Positions 37,301-48,044 of a stretch of DNA of 64,000 bases are shown here, piece by piece; position 1 is the stretch's first letter, and every line of letters starts with the position of its first letter. The notes beneath the pieces are model-generated. The model saw nothing but the letters and a program-made list of their open reading frames with translations, made no database searches and was not told the origin of the DNA. A program made the position numbers and the translations under genes. The stretch is taken from NCBI RefSeq assembly GCF_042242105.1, contig NC_092033.1, positions 8,287,408 to 8,351,407 of the forward strand, read 5' to 3'. This stretch comes from Pempheris klunzingeri (lineage: Eukaryota > Chordata > Actinopteri > Acropomatiformes > Pempheridae).

Positions 37301-40300
37301 ATGTGTGCTATCGCCTCTATAAGCAACAATTCTATGTCTCCTCCAGCACTCTTTACCGCCATCATCAGAGCCAGCTTCCTCAGTCTGAACAGAGTGTAAG
37401 AGGCTGTTCCCACACATCCTGTGTTGGTAAATGTGTCTCGTCTAGAGGCTCCAGGAGGAGTCAAGGTGATGGTGAGAGCATCAATTATCACTCTCATTCC
37501 CCGAACCGCAATCGAACACTTTCTCACTGCGGCTGATGACCCAGCTGTCTGCTCACTTACACACTTAAACTCAAAGTAAGCAACACACTCCGTTATTATA
37601 ACCATGATGTATCACTCTATACTGTGCTTTGCTATGCTTCAATGCCCGATTTTACAAATCATCAAGTTGCATAAATTCATTTTGAAGAAAGCTGCTGCAT
37701 TTCTAAAGACATTTTAATAAAACTATAAAATATTTTTGTTGCAGAAAACATTCTCTGATTTCATGAATTACACATGAAAAACCTTCATTTCCTATTTCAA
37801 AAGTTGCAGTGCAGTGATATCACAAACACAGAAACAATAAGTAACAAATACAGGATTATGGAGAGGGGAAAACTGTCTTCAGAGTCTTGTCCATGAGATA
37901 AAGAGCATGCCAAGATGCGAATGGCAAAGAAATCGATCATCTTTTGACTCTCATTACGATCACCTCATAGCTCTCTCACTGCATCGCCGCTCGCTGTCAG
38001 ACCAAATATGGCAGCAATGGACTGTGAGAGACGTATATGTCCTGTCGGCTGAGCAGGGCGGCGAAGTACACATATTCACAGTCTCCTTTTTTTATATGTG
38101 TATATTTCTACTCTTTCTTTGTCAGTAACTGTAAGAGCATTTTCCTATTACAGTTTTAATATCATTTTTATTGACATATTTTGACAACAAATAAACCACA
38201 CAAAAATAGATTTTTCTCAGTTGTTTACACACTAACACAGGCAGTTGAGGCACAATGACGACAACTCATACTTTAGCCCCCTGAACCAATTCTGCAAAAA
38301 AATATGAGCACATTTCCTGCTATTCACTCAGATTGCAGTTTTTGACCGCAGTGTTTTTTCAGACGACTACACACAAATCTCTACATTTGGCACCATCTTC
38401 ATGAATAAAATCTCTCGTGTTCACACTGAACAAAATTTTTGTCAAAATGCCGAACATAAATTTCCTACAATCCACTTTTCAGCTAGAGCAATAAAAAGAT
38501 CACAGATGAGCTCTTCCGTTTTTTGAGCAACTGATGCCAACATAGATGAGAGAGGCAGAGCAAGAGGAGGGAGACTTGGAGGATGGGGAAGAGGAGGAGG
38601 AGGAGGAAGAGCAAGACCACAGAGAGCCATAAACTCTAATGAGATTTGGGCCACTGGTGTAACATTGAGGGAGGTTCTGCAGAGAGGGCAACCAAAACAC
38701 AAGACAGGATGCAGCCTAATTTGTTTTTTTACCTCTAAAAACTGTATACAGTACATTTTCAACACATTATAGTTCTGTAGAACACTTTACACATCCAAAT
38801 TAGTGTTTGTTGGGATGTATACAGTATTGTGGGAAAAATATTAAAAACATATTTTGTTTATATTACAGCACATTTGTGTGTTTTACGTTTGAATTAAAAA
38901 AATTACACTGAAATATTTCACAGAAGAAAAGTGATACTGAACATAAACGTAAAGTCTCCTGATAAGACATTTATACTGGTGCTTGTTTTACACTGAACTC
39001 ATCAGTGTTCAACTGGCTCTTAGAAATCTCTATTCATATGATGGTATGTTTGTGTCATTTGAACACAAAACATCATTCTGAGAAGACATAACTTAACACA
39101 ATATAACGCTGTGGTTTGGGATTTGCGTGTCGAGGTCTGAGAACATGAGAAATGCTTTCAGAGAACATGAGTGAACAACTGAGAAAAACTGTAACATTCT
39201 GACTGGCTCCTTGCTATTAGATTGCAGCTTATGCTTTACTTCTGCCCTCACTAATTCATAATTCATCAACCAATACCATCTTTTTTTTTAAGGTGGTCAA
39301 CCTTAAGCTGTAGCTATGAAGTCAGATTCTTTCACTTATGTAACTCTTCTCCTGAGATCTGAGGGCTTTGTGCAGTTTCTCCCAAACACATTAATGATGA
39401 AGCATGTTAGCGATTACAGCATAGCAATAATTATTTAACTTGATGAAAATCATAGACAACCAATACTTTTTAATGCATGCATGAATCGTTACCAAAGCAT
39501 TACCACAATAAATCAAATGCCTTTGCTGTTACACACTGCATAGACAACATGGGGGAATAAGGATATTTTCTTTCTCTTAACTGTGCCTTCACACCAAAAG
39601 CAAAGTAAATTTTCGTTCCTTGTTTGAGCAACACAAAGTTCTTCTTTCTTTCTTTCTTTCTCAAGTTGAATATTTTCAACGCATGTGAAACGCGAACTCT
39701 TCGCGTCACTTGTTCTCTCCTGTCACTCGGTGCAACTTTGCCTCGACTCTCGTCTTTGCATTGACTTTCAATCAAAAAAAAACAATTTATTCGCTTTTGG
39801 TATGAACTCACGGTTACACATTACAGCACTGTCTGTTTTTTAAGCAACTGCGCCAATACGACCCTCTTTCACAGAAGACATTTTAGGTAGATGCTTGTGG
39901 CAGCCATGTGACCGATTATTGCACTTCTCCTGAAGTATTTCATTTAGGATTTACAGTAGGTACAGTATCTTCACCCTTGAGGGGAGCTGAACACTTAAAA
40001 ATAGACTGCAGAGAGGATTTCACGCATACACACACACACACACACCCATGCAGGGACGCACATAAACATACACAGTCAAGACAAGCACATAACTGTGAGT
40101 GCATGCACACACAAGCGCTATGAAATAAAGATGCTTGACGGTGAAAACATGACAGGAAGATAAGATGATTATGTAAGCCATCTGAGGAGAAGAGGGACGG
40201 TTGAGGAGAGGAGATGAGGAAAGCAGGAGGGAGTGCATGAGATGAGAAAGGGAGGGAGGACAAACAGCATGGAGGAAAAGAACAGAAATTAGGGGGAAGA

Positions 40301-40590
40301 AGTGAGAAGGAGAGAGGCAGGAGAGGAGAGAGTGGAAAGAGCACACCGTAAATGAAAATGGGAATGACTCTATATACAGCATAAATCTAGTGGATAACAA
40401 GGCTACTGCAAATGATGCTAATGAGTTCTTGGTTGATGAATATGGACATAACAACACAATTGTGTGCAGATGGTCATGCATATGGTCCCTGTCAACCTGA
40501 CACACATTAACAGGCACATACACATATACAGAATTCTCCTCTTCACACCTCCACAAACACCAAAACACACACATACAAACACGCGCGCAT

Positions 40591-40689
<99 letters not shown>

Positions 40690-41738
40690 GTTGGAAGCGA
40701 CTAGGCATAGCTGTGGTAGGTAGCTATCCATCATTTAATGGCTAGCCAGCAGCCTTAATGCTCTTTTAACTGCTGTCATTTACAGCCATGGAAGCAGAGG
40801 AGGGGAACTGCCAAGCTATGAAACACCTGCTACACCAAAGGCGTTACGCCAAATTAAGCAAGTTTTCCTGAATAAAATGTTTTCTCAACTGTGTGGAAGA
40901 GCTCAAAGCATGATGGGAACCTCCACTGAAACTAGTACTGATGAAATTCTCTGAGCAGCACACAAAAATATCATCTGAAAACAATTCTAAAGATTATATT
41001 TAATCTTTCAAAATAACATTTTAAGCAGGATAAGCACTCATTTAATGGCGGGTGCAGTGATATGGAAAACACTGCATTAAGCTTTGAATTAAACAAAGTC
41101 TAAAAGCTGTAATTACCAACTAATGGAGCAGAAAAAGTACCTATAATAATCCTTGTCGTACAGTAATAAATGGTGTCAGAATGGCCTGTTGGTTTAAAGG
41201 GATATTTCTGAACACAGGGCGACGGCCACGGGTTAAATCCCTGAAGCAGACAGTGTTCTCATCACTATAATTGACACAAAGTTATTATTCTTCAGTAACT
41301 GAAGAACAGCATTATTGTGTTGTTTGTATTCCACTAGCATCATTCAGTGCAACCATAAATAAATCAAACATTTCTAATTAGTGCCAGTATAATACTACAA
41401 TCAACTTGTTTTATAGGGGACATTGAAAAATACAAACAAAACAGTGTAAGAGTCATTCATCATTTAATCTTTTTTAAATTTCAGAAGGCAAGGTCCACTA
41501 AATGTCACTGTTAGCAAGAAGTCATCTTATAGTTACATTCAAGGGTGAGTTTTTCTTTTTCATCCTCTTGTCAGTGTTCTGTTTTTGTAAATGAACAATT
41601 GGACCGATTCACAAAATTCATGAAGAAACATCACAGCGGGGAACAATTACATCAAAGTGAAACTGTATGTACTTACTTGTACTGTGGTGGCCCAGAATCT
41701 GGACTCAATCGCCTCCAGAGTCGTCTGGACCCCGATGG
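28251..41738 (-). CDS. cacna2d4: Voltage-gated calcium channel auxiliary subunit alpha2delta-4, 3' part (12 exons)
   Basis: Extracellular, membrane-anchored auxiliary subunit of high-voltage-activated calcium channels; the mammalian protein serves CaV1.4 at photoreceptor ribbon synapses. Exons on minus: 41738-41677 (62), 36381-36367 (15), 35794-35750 (45), 35520-35458 (63), 34181-34111 (71), 33115-33040 (76), 32941-32889 (53), 31775-31720 (56), 30750-30630 (121), 29790-29675 (116), 29073-28991 (83), 28343-28251 (93). All phases join. Diagnostic stretches: [111 protein letters not shown]. The Cys-rich delta region is followed by a hydrophobic C-terminal tail without a charged cytoplasmic end, suiting a GPI-attachment signal. 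Resemblance is to alpha2delta-4 more than -3, because of GEVDG, the HKKK segment and KCDRMRSQK. The first exon seen needs an upstream phase-1 exon outside the window. Odd features: a microexon and an AT-AC intron. Confidence 0.93.
29074..29674 (-). other. cacna2d4: U12-type AT-AC intron of cacna2d4
   Basis: The only splice that joins the exons ending ...EVK(Y) and starting (Y)NASVKCDRM in frame uses an intron starting ATATCCTTTG and ending GTAC. The first nine bases are the perfect U12 5' consensus. CCCCTTGAC at 29092-29084 fits the U12 branch-site consensus, with its A 11 bases from the intron end. No GT-AG alternative restores the reading. The intron is 601 bases. Confidence 0.9.
30221..30242. 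repeat. (CA)n microsatellite
   Basis: Eleven CA units in a cacna2d4 intron, followed at 30360-30390 by a short CT-repeat tract. Confidence 0.95.
31267..31303. repeat. (GAT)12 trinucleotide repeat
   Basis: Twelve uninterrupted GAT units in the cacna2d4 intron between the exons at 31720 and 30750. It is translatable as poly-Asp in a plus-strand frame, but intronic. Confidence 0.97.
32137..32740. mobile_element. Foldback (long inverted repeat) non-autonomous element in cacna2d4 intron
   Basis: The left arm (32137-32338) and the reverse complement of the right arm (32521-32740) share long blocks in the same order: the AACATTTTGGGAAA-like start, a TATTTGCTTTCTTG-like block, ATACCACTCTC.TGTCTGT, AGCTC.TTAATTA.CA, and GTTATRTCTTGTTTGTTTAA. 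A spacer of about 180 bases separates the arms. The arms match a repeat I know as frequent in percomorph genomes. No open frame is seen. It is probably a non-autonomous DNA transposon able to fold back on itself. Confidence 0.75.
34436..34540 (+). mobile_element. Partial copy of the same foldback repeat family
   Basis: Shares with the element at 32137 the sequence of blocks GACATTTGGGGAA, AGAGTTAGATGAGA, ATGTCTGTGCAATAAATATGA, and then GCTACAGCCAGCAGC, which the larger copy has lost. Only one arm end is present. It sits in the neighbouring cacna2d4 intron. Confidence 0.65.
36188..36232. repeat. (GT)n microsatellite, imperfect
   Basis: About 45 bases of GT repeat with one AT and two CG interruptions, in the cacna2d4 intron between the microexon and the 45-nt exon. 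Confidence 0.95.
36367..36381 (-). CDS. cacna2d4: 15-nt microexon of cacna2d4 encoding PNDTD
   Basis: The minus strand reads a long pyrimidine-rich tract, TTCTCAG, then CCAAATGACACAGAT, then the strong donor GTAAGT. The exon is symmetric (phase 0/0) and falls between ...FWATTVQ and CSDVDGVC, a place where I recall no insert in human alpha2delta-3 or -4. The insert PNDTD creates an N-D-T glycosylation sequon. It is probably alternatively spliced; that is inferred. Confidence 0.75.
36382..38205. other. cacna2d4 intron, left part
   Basis: About 1.8 kb of unique-looking AT-rich intron sequence; no exon was recognised on either strand. Confidence 0.55.
38211..39190 (+). mobile_element. Degenerate DNA transposon with terminal inverted repeats and transposase N-terminal relic
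   Basis: TTTTTCTCAGTTGTTTACAC at 38211-38230 recurs inverted at 39190-39173 (TTTTTCTCAGTTGTTCAC), bounding about 980 bases. Inside, at about 38545-38760, a plus-strand frame encodes an Arg/Gly-rich segment. It is followed by [20 protein letters not shown], which resembles the start of a helix-turn-helix DNA-binding domain in Tc1-like transposases of fish. The frame then ends; no DDE catalytic domain remains. Superfamily assignment is tentative. Confidence 0.5.
39580..39813. mobile_element. PIF/Harbinger-like MITE with TTA target duplication
   Basis: A 234-bp element flanked by TTA on both sides (39577-39579 and 39814-39816). Its ends are imperfect inverted repeats: CTTCACACCAAAAGC at the left against GTTCATACCAAAAGC on the reverse strand of the right end. 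The interior carries GAAACGCGAA, TCGCGTCAC and CTTTGCATTGACTTT-type words, typical of Harbinger-derived MITEs in fish. No coding capacity. Confidence 0.7.
40025..40046. repeat. (CA)n microsatellite
   Basis: About ten CA units, followed by a purine-rich stretch (about 40185-40345, mainly GAGG and GGAG words). Confidence 0.9.
40583..40690. repeat. Long (CA)n microsatellite
   Basis: More than 100 bases of nearly pure CA with one CTCA and one CAAA interruption, preceded by a short CG run. Confidence 0.98.
41178..41300 (+). mobile_element. Degenerate tRNA-derived SINE head
   Basis: A box-A-like ATGGCCTGTTGGTTT (41180-41194) and a box-B-like GGTTAAATCC (41231-41240) lie about 50 bases apart, as in a pol III promoter of a tRNA-derived SINE. 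The internal GGGCGACGGCCACGGG is GC-rich against AT-rich surroundings. It does not fold as an intact tRNA by eye, so it is called a SINE relic, not a tRNA gene. Confidence 0.4.
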
Positions 41739-41740
41739 CT

Positions 41741-41742
<2 letters not shown>

Positions 41743-41776
<34 letters not shown>
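41743..41776. repeat. (GA)n microsatellite forming a cacna2d4 polypyrimidine tract
   Basis: About 16 GA units on plus, read as (TC)16 on minus directly before TTTCAG and the exon starting at 41738. Confidence 0.95.
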
Positions 41777-41778
<2 letters not shown>

Positions 41779-43617
41779 CAGAGAGAGAAAAGGGGTGAAT
41801 TAAGCATGACAAACCTGAACATAAAGACAGAATAGAGTTAAATGGATACATTTGAAGAGCAGATAACCAGGGGGAGGAGAGGGAAGATAAGGGACGTTAG
41901 GAAGAAGTAGAAGATAGAGAGTACAGTAGTTACAGTACCAATATAAGAAGAAGAGGAGAATGTGGCAGATATAGTGTATATGGATAGAGGAAAGGAAACA
42001 TCTGTGCTAGACTAATACTTGGGCTCTGAATCTCAAATGCTTCTACCTCAGGTGCAAACGTTACTTGCACATGCTGAAAGTGTCATAGCAACGACATGGA
42101 AGCAGGAAGACAACACCACCTGTGGCTGCACAGCATGATCTTTCAGGTATTATTATCTTTTTTATCTACCTTTGCACCTTTTTTACTATTGTTGGGATTG
42201 CAAGGCTTGAATGTTGTCATGGTGCAGACCTAACAGGTTTCCATCACCTCTCTTGCTAAGACAGTAAAGGCATTTATACACATTAGATTTACATTACAGA
42301 TTTACATTGCATTTCTAATTTCATGCACCAACTACCCTAAGCTCTTAACCAAATTACGGTCTCATCAATGGATGGAGTTTGAAGTTGTTACAGAGAAGGA
42401 GCTGTTTAACATGCAAACTCAGAAGCTGTCAGTGTGATACAGTTGAAAGCTCTCAAAAAAGCTAAGTGCTACCTTTAGTTTTTCATGTTTTTTTTGGTCA
42501 AACTCTTACTTCTAAGGTCAAGAATGAACTTTGAAGATGGAAACCCTGGAAAAAAGTATGATTCCTAATGGTACAATGTGTGAGAGTAAGTGGTGTGACA
42601 ACAGGCTTGATACTGCTGTAGTAATGATACCAGCAGGACTAGTAGAAAATGCTGTGATTTTTTTTTGAGTTTAAGTAGTGATTCATTTAGAAGTAATGGT
42701 TATAGCAGCAATGGTAGACCATAAACGGAGTGGGAAACTTTAATTCTAGCAGTTTAGAAGAAAGAACATTAATGAGCCGATTAATGTCCCAGGGTGAGAG
42801 ACTTTATCTCCCGCTCGGCTCTCAGGCTGGAGGAGCAGAAGAGGACCTGCTGTACAGATCAGCTCTGCCTTCAGAACTCAACTTATGAAAATCCTTTTAC
42901 AGTAACCGGCCTTCTGAGCCTCGGCACTGCTGTGTGAATTGACTATTCTTAGACAGTGTGTGTCCGTGCACGCGTATGTGTGTGTGTGTCCAACCTCTGC
43001 CTACAACATAACTCGCAGTCACAAAACATTAAGCCCAGAATTAGTGTGTTTGTACGTGTTTCACACACGCACACACGCACACACGGCAGCAGAGTGATTG
43101 CTTGTGTCAGCTTAGGGCTGTACGTCCATCAGCATTTTAGTCAGCGTGGTAATGCAAAAAGGACTGTAATTGCATAAGTTCTCGGAGCACACATACTGTA
43201 TACACCAACACACACACAACAAATACACACACTGCGAAGGAAGATATGACACTTCATATTAGCATCAAAGACTCAGCGTTTTCTCTCCCAGCGTGCTTTG
43301 TACAGCCACACAGGGAAAGCCTCCACAGTGCTCGCAGTGCACAGAGCACATATAAACACACATGCCAGCGCACACACCCACTTCCTTTCACACATCCTTG
43401 CTCATATTAGGTACACAGCATACACTAATAGCCAACCACACACATGCACATAATAAATACAAGCAGCAGAATAATTATTGTGATGGAGTCTGGAGGCAGA
43501 AAGCCTTCATCACGAGGGAGATAAGTTTATGAGTTGGTCATTTTTAGGTCTGGTTGCAGGGCCAAAGGGGAAGAGACATACATTAAAGGACCATACATGT
43601 ATTTTCTTATGCCAGGG

Positions 43618-43830
43618 AAGCACTGATCCAACTTTTTCTCTCCCGATACGATACCGATTCCCATACCTCAATTGAAGTTATCTCATGAAACCGAGCACCG
43701 ATTCAATATTTGTATACCTCACTGCGGAGGAACTCAATCAATGGAATGATTTTTATGTGAGGTAGACAGAGCTGATCACTATCAGGGTAATGACTAAGAT
43801 TTTAGAAATACATGTCATGAGTCCAAATGT
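43618..43830 (+). mobile_element. Interspersed repeat relic, class uncertain
   Basis: Contains CTCTCCCGATACGATACCGA, then CCGAGCACCGATTCAATA and TGTATACCTCACTGCGGAGG. This cadence of 'cgataccgat' words recurs in many fish genomes. No TIR, TSD or coding part could be delimited. Confidence 0.4.
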
Positions 43831-44689
43831 TGCCAATAACACCCCATCCACCTATAAATAGTGCCAACAACTACACTTTGTAGAGGGATCTAAGCAATTT
43901 AAATAACAACTACACAATGTTATATTTAGAAAAATACTTTTTGTCGGAGTTACTGTGCTATAACTGAAATTAAAGAAATTGGTTGTCTGGAGCAGTGGGA
44001 AAAATACAATCTAAAACTAGAGCACACCTTTGTAATATCAGCAAAAATGTGAAGTTTGTGAAATGTGTTAATTTGTAGCTAAGGAGCTAAATCTATAAAT
44101 GGTTTATTTTAGTCCATACTGTAGCTATGGGCAGAAATATTCAACATAGCTCATTCAATTACGCTTGTAAAATGCTATTAGGTGATGAATTATGGATCAG
44201 AGAGGGTAAGAATAAATCATGAGCTGCATGTACTCATGAGGTTCAGTCTGGATGTTGTAAGGAAAAGGCTCTGGCATGTTCTGTCTGAAGGTGTGTGTTT
44301 CAGTTTATGAGTGTCTTGGTTCGGTCAGCGTGTCTATCATGGATTCAGTCCAATCCCTTGAAAATTAGTCGTGATGCTGAATCGTGTCTCTAATCAGCCT
44401 GTAATCAGTCATGTATACAGAAAAGTTTGTTTAGCTGATTGGGGAGTTGTTTATCTGTTCATGCAGCTCATATGACTCCACAGCCGCTGCTCTAGCAACA
44501 CATTTTAATATGTGATTTGCCATTTTGTCACCCAAGAAAAGAAATCACAGAAAAACACTGCTATTTCATCTGTATGAAAAACACAAGTGACTTTCCAAGT
44601 GTTATTCTAAATGTGATTTGTGAATTTTTTGTTCAGCTATTTAAACACCCTCTCCCACACATCTCCTCAACTCAATAGTGCTGGTGACC

Positions 44690-44815
44690 TTGAAGTCGTC
44701 CCCCTCCATTATAATCTCAGATAAAGAGTTGGAAGGCCATGATGGAGGGCAGCAGTAATCTGCCTTCTTTCGCTCTCTGAGTTGGAGGCTGATAGGCCAA
44801 ATCTAATTAAAACCA
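44690..44815. other. Candidate conserved non-coding element
   Basis: A balanced-composition, non-repetitive block of about 125 bases inside microsatellite-rich intron DNA. It carries ATCTAATTAAAACC, a TAATTA homeodomain core, and no open frame. Flagged only because its composition differs from its surroundings; conservation cannot be seen from one sequence. Confidence 0.2.
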
Positions 44816-45224
44816 TCACACTGATCCCTCTCTGTCTGTGTATGTGGGTTCTCTGTGTGTGTACATGTGCTGTAATAAATGTGTATGTGTGCTGTAATAG
44901 ATGTGTTTTTTTTCCCAAAGTGAGTGTGCAGAGCTAAGAGCACATTACTCAGTGTGTCTGCAGTTTGCATACAAGTGGGGACACAAAGACATGCATGACC
45001 TTGCATGCATGCAATTGAAAGTATGTGTGTGCTCATGAGCTTGAACGTGTGTGTTTGTGAGTGCGCTTGTGCGAGAGCGTATCCTGTGCACTCACAGTCT
45101 GAGTTGCAATTAGAGCGAGCTGCCAATCACAGCAGAGTGCGCTTTCAACAGGAAATGAATTAATGAGGAAATAAATAAAAAATGTAAGCGACCAAGAGCT
45201 GGAGTTAATTGGTTATTACACTAA

Positions 45225-45425
45225 CGAGATAGAGGGATGGGTGACGGAGGGATGTGAACTGCAGGCGATGGGAAGAAAGAATGTGCAAGAAAGAAACGGG
45301 AGGCTGCAAAAGGGTAAACAGACTACAGGACGACAGCAACAAAGATGGTGGGGTAGGAGGAGGAGGAAAGAAACACCAATAAACACAGACAGAGCGAAGA
45401 GGAGACAAAGACAAGATTCTACGAA
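45225..45425. repeat. Purine-rich low-complexity tract
   Basis: About 200 bases dominated by A and G on plus (GGGATGG, GGAGGAGG, GAAGAAAG words). No product. Confidence 0.6.
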
Positions 45426-45856
45426 TGCACCAGCTGTGCCTAAAAGGAACCTTCACTGCTTTGGCGCATTTGTTTATTAATAGTCCAGTAAAGTTAAATG
45501 AATGCATCTTAGACCATAATTGGCAGAAGTGCATTGAATGTATGGAGAAAAATGGCAAACATCTGCCCTAACCACCTTCCTATGACTTCTGTGGGGTACA
45601 AGAATGTAGTGCTTGGGGCTGGAGAAAATGTAACCAGTGTAACATTATACATGATACATTTTAAGAAGCCAGGGCTGCATAGTCTTGCCACTAAAGCTCA
45701 CTATAATTGAACAGAGAGGCAGAAAGAGACAGGGAGAGGTGACCAGCCTGCTGGCCTACTGCTACACGGAGCAGCGAGAGTGTCAAGTGTCTGACAGACT
45801 GTGAAGAAAGAGAGAGAAAGGCAGATGATGGAAAAAGAGGGAGAGAGGTAAGGCAA

Positions 45857-45889
<33 letters not shown>

Positions 45890-45890
45890 C
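45857..45890. repeat. (TATC)8 tetranucleotide repeat
   Basis: Eight uninterrupted TATC/GATA units, the only long tetranucleotide array in the window. Confidence 0.97.
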
Positions 45891-45994
45891 GTTGTATTTC
45901 TTTATTTGGTTGAAGCAGTGTGTGGTGACACTGCAGTTCTATTAAAGGGTGCCTGCGTGCATTCACACATTTTTCACATCGTTTAGCGTATTTG

Positions 45995-45996
<2 letters not shown>

Positions 45997-46025
<29 letters not shown>

Positions 46026-46348
46026 TCGTGCTCATGTGCCTGTGCGTTGTGCTGAGGTGGCAGAGGAGGTCAGCTTGTGTTAAATGACCACAGAGCAGCG
46101 CCAGTGTTGATGGTTCCCTTAGCAAGACCCTGGAGTCGAGGCTAAATATATAGGCACACACACACACACACACACGCACACAGAGTCAATAAATTAAACT
46201 GGCACAACAGCTCAGTCCCTGGGCACAGAGGGGACACTGAAAATAAGGCCACTAGTGAGGAGGTCATTTCAGTCTTTTTTGTTTCTCTTTCACACACATA
46301 CACATACATGCAGATGTGAGTCACACACACACACACACACACACACAC
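45997..46348. repeat. Three dinucleotide microsatellites in 350 bp
   Basis: (GT)13 at 45997-46024, (CA)10 at 46155-46174 and (CA)13 at 46322-46348, separated by ordinary sequence. The orientation changes from GT to CA. Confidence 0.93.
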
Positions 46349-46786
46349 TTTGCAGCAGTATGCTTTTCAATGGAGGTGTAATGCAGATATAACACCAACA
46401 CCAAAGGGAAAAAGAGCAAAGAAGTAAGAGAGACACACACACATATACACATGCTAGACCAAGAACGAAAAGAGTGTGGGCTGCACTCACGACACACAGA
46501 GAGAGACAGGTCATCAACAGAGCACAGACACTGTAATCAAAGGAACAGATTAATTGATATAATGGAATCAGGTGGCCCAGGTGGAGAGAGAATGATTGAA
46601 GGATGAAGAGGAACATGAGGGAGGACAGGAAAAGGATAAGACAAAAGGCAGAGGGGATGAAAGAGGATGAATTGATTTTTAATAATATTATGAGTTGGAA
46701 ACCCTTTTCATTTCAACCAAGCGTGGCTATCAATAATAGAGCGAGCGAGATCAAATGGTTGTGCGTGAGCAGTGTGCATGAGAGAG

Positions 46787-46860
46787 TGTGTGTGTGTGTG
46801 TGTTTATCGTTCTTTCACTTATGTGTGTGTTTATTTGTGCATGTGTGTGTGTGTGTCAGT
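46787..46860. repeat. Interrupted (GT)n tract
   Basis: Several short GT runs with TTTATCG and CATG interruptions over about 75 bases. Confidence 0.85.
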
Positions 46861-48006
46861 GTCTGAGTATAGACAACAAGAGAAGTGGAGGTGGGAGGTG
46901 TGGAGAGGAAAACAAGGAATTAGGGATGGCGTCTGTGTGTGTTTAGGAATGTGTGAGAACTAGGTCTTAATTTAAAATTCACACTTACTTTACTAAATAC
47001 AAAATAATTCTGGCTTATTAAAGCTTGAGTATTATTTTTGTAGTTCTGGCCATCATTCCTGTTGGTTATAATAATGTTGTTCTCACCGAGATGGTTTTAA
47101 GCATGTTTTACCTCAGACCACCCAACATCACTGCCGACACCCAACAGTGATGTCACAGTGTACTGACACACCCTGGAGTACACTCCTACATCACTGCAGA
47201 AAGGTGAAACAAGACTTTCATGGGGCATTAAGTCATTTCTGAGATCTGAGGGCATGGCAACCAGCTTCACATCACACTTTATAAAACGTTAGCATACATA
47301 CTCGCTTATGTCTTATGCACACTTAATTATCGTACATACTGCAAACTGGCCAAACTGCTTACAACTTGTGTGAGTATTTTCTAACTGCATGTGTTTTTTC
47401 TCCTGTCCAATTTGTTAAAACATGTTCCCACATCTCAACAAGAACTTTGGTTAGTACAGCATTATTAGAACTGACAGACATGACAGCCAAAACTATGAGA
47501 AAAACTGCCCTGAACGCCGAAATAATATCAGCGAATTGTAATCCTCAATGCAGATCTAACCCTTATTTTATGGTTACATGCTGTAACTCGAATTCTGTAC
47601 CTGCACCTCATTTGCTTCAGTAACTCACCTGAATTTGGTGCAGTTCAACTGTTGATGTTACATCTTTTGTTACAAAAGATCTTTGGTACAGTGAGTTTTT
47701 AAGTTGACAAACACACAATATCTTTGCATTACATTCTGGTTGAATGTCTGCACAAAACTATCATTCACATTTGGGGGTGAATTTCTCCTGTGCAAGCACT
47801 TAAAACCCTCCACTTGTGTATGTCTGATAATAATAAGAATGAAAAATTCACTGGATTTGAGGTATTTTGTGCCTAGTTTGACGTCTTAAAAGTGTGTGTG
47901 TTTTGTATTTGGACTGGCTGTGGACAACAAGATTACTGTTTATGTGAACAATGTCGAAGACTTAACATGTCTCTCACTTTATTGCCTCTGTCTTTTCTGC
48001 TTTCTT

Positions 48007-48007
<1 letters not shown>

Positions 48008-48040
<33 letters not shown>
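48008..48040. repeat. (CA)16 microsatellite
   Basis: Sixteen uninterrupted CA units. Confidence 0.97.

Positions 48041-48044
<4 letters not shown>

Noticed and set aside
40020..40688. 222-residue minus-strand frame full of Cys-Val repeats
   Set aside because: Generated by (CA)n tracts read as poly(Val-Cys); no family signal in the rest.
41178..41260. tRNA gene
   Set aside because: A and B boxes are present but the arms do not pair into a cloverleaf by eye; called a SINE relic instead.
42780..42905. GC-richer block considered as an exon
   Set aside because: Translations in all frames gave no family match and splice signals are lacking; left unannotated.
47626..47690. Minus-strand donor-like CAG/GTGAGT after an open stretch, considered as a missing cacna2d4 exon
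   Set aside because: The peptide has no similarity to the alpha2delta segment expected there, the phase is wrong for the exon at 41738, and no good acceptor defines it.
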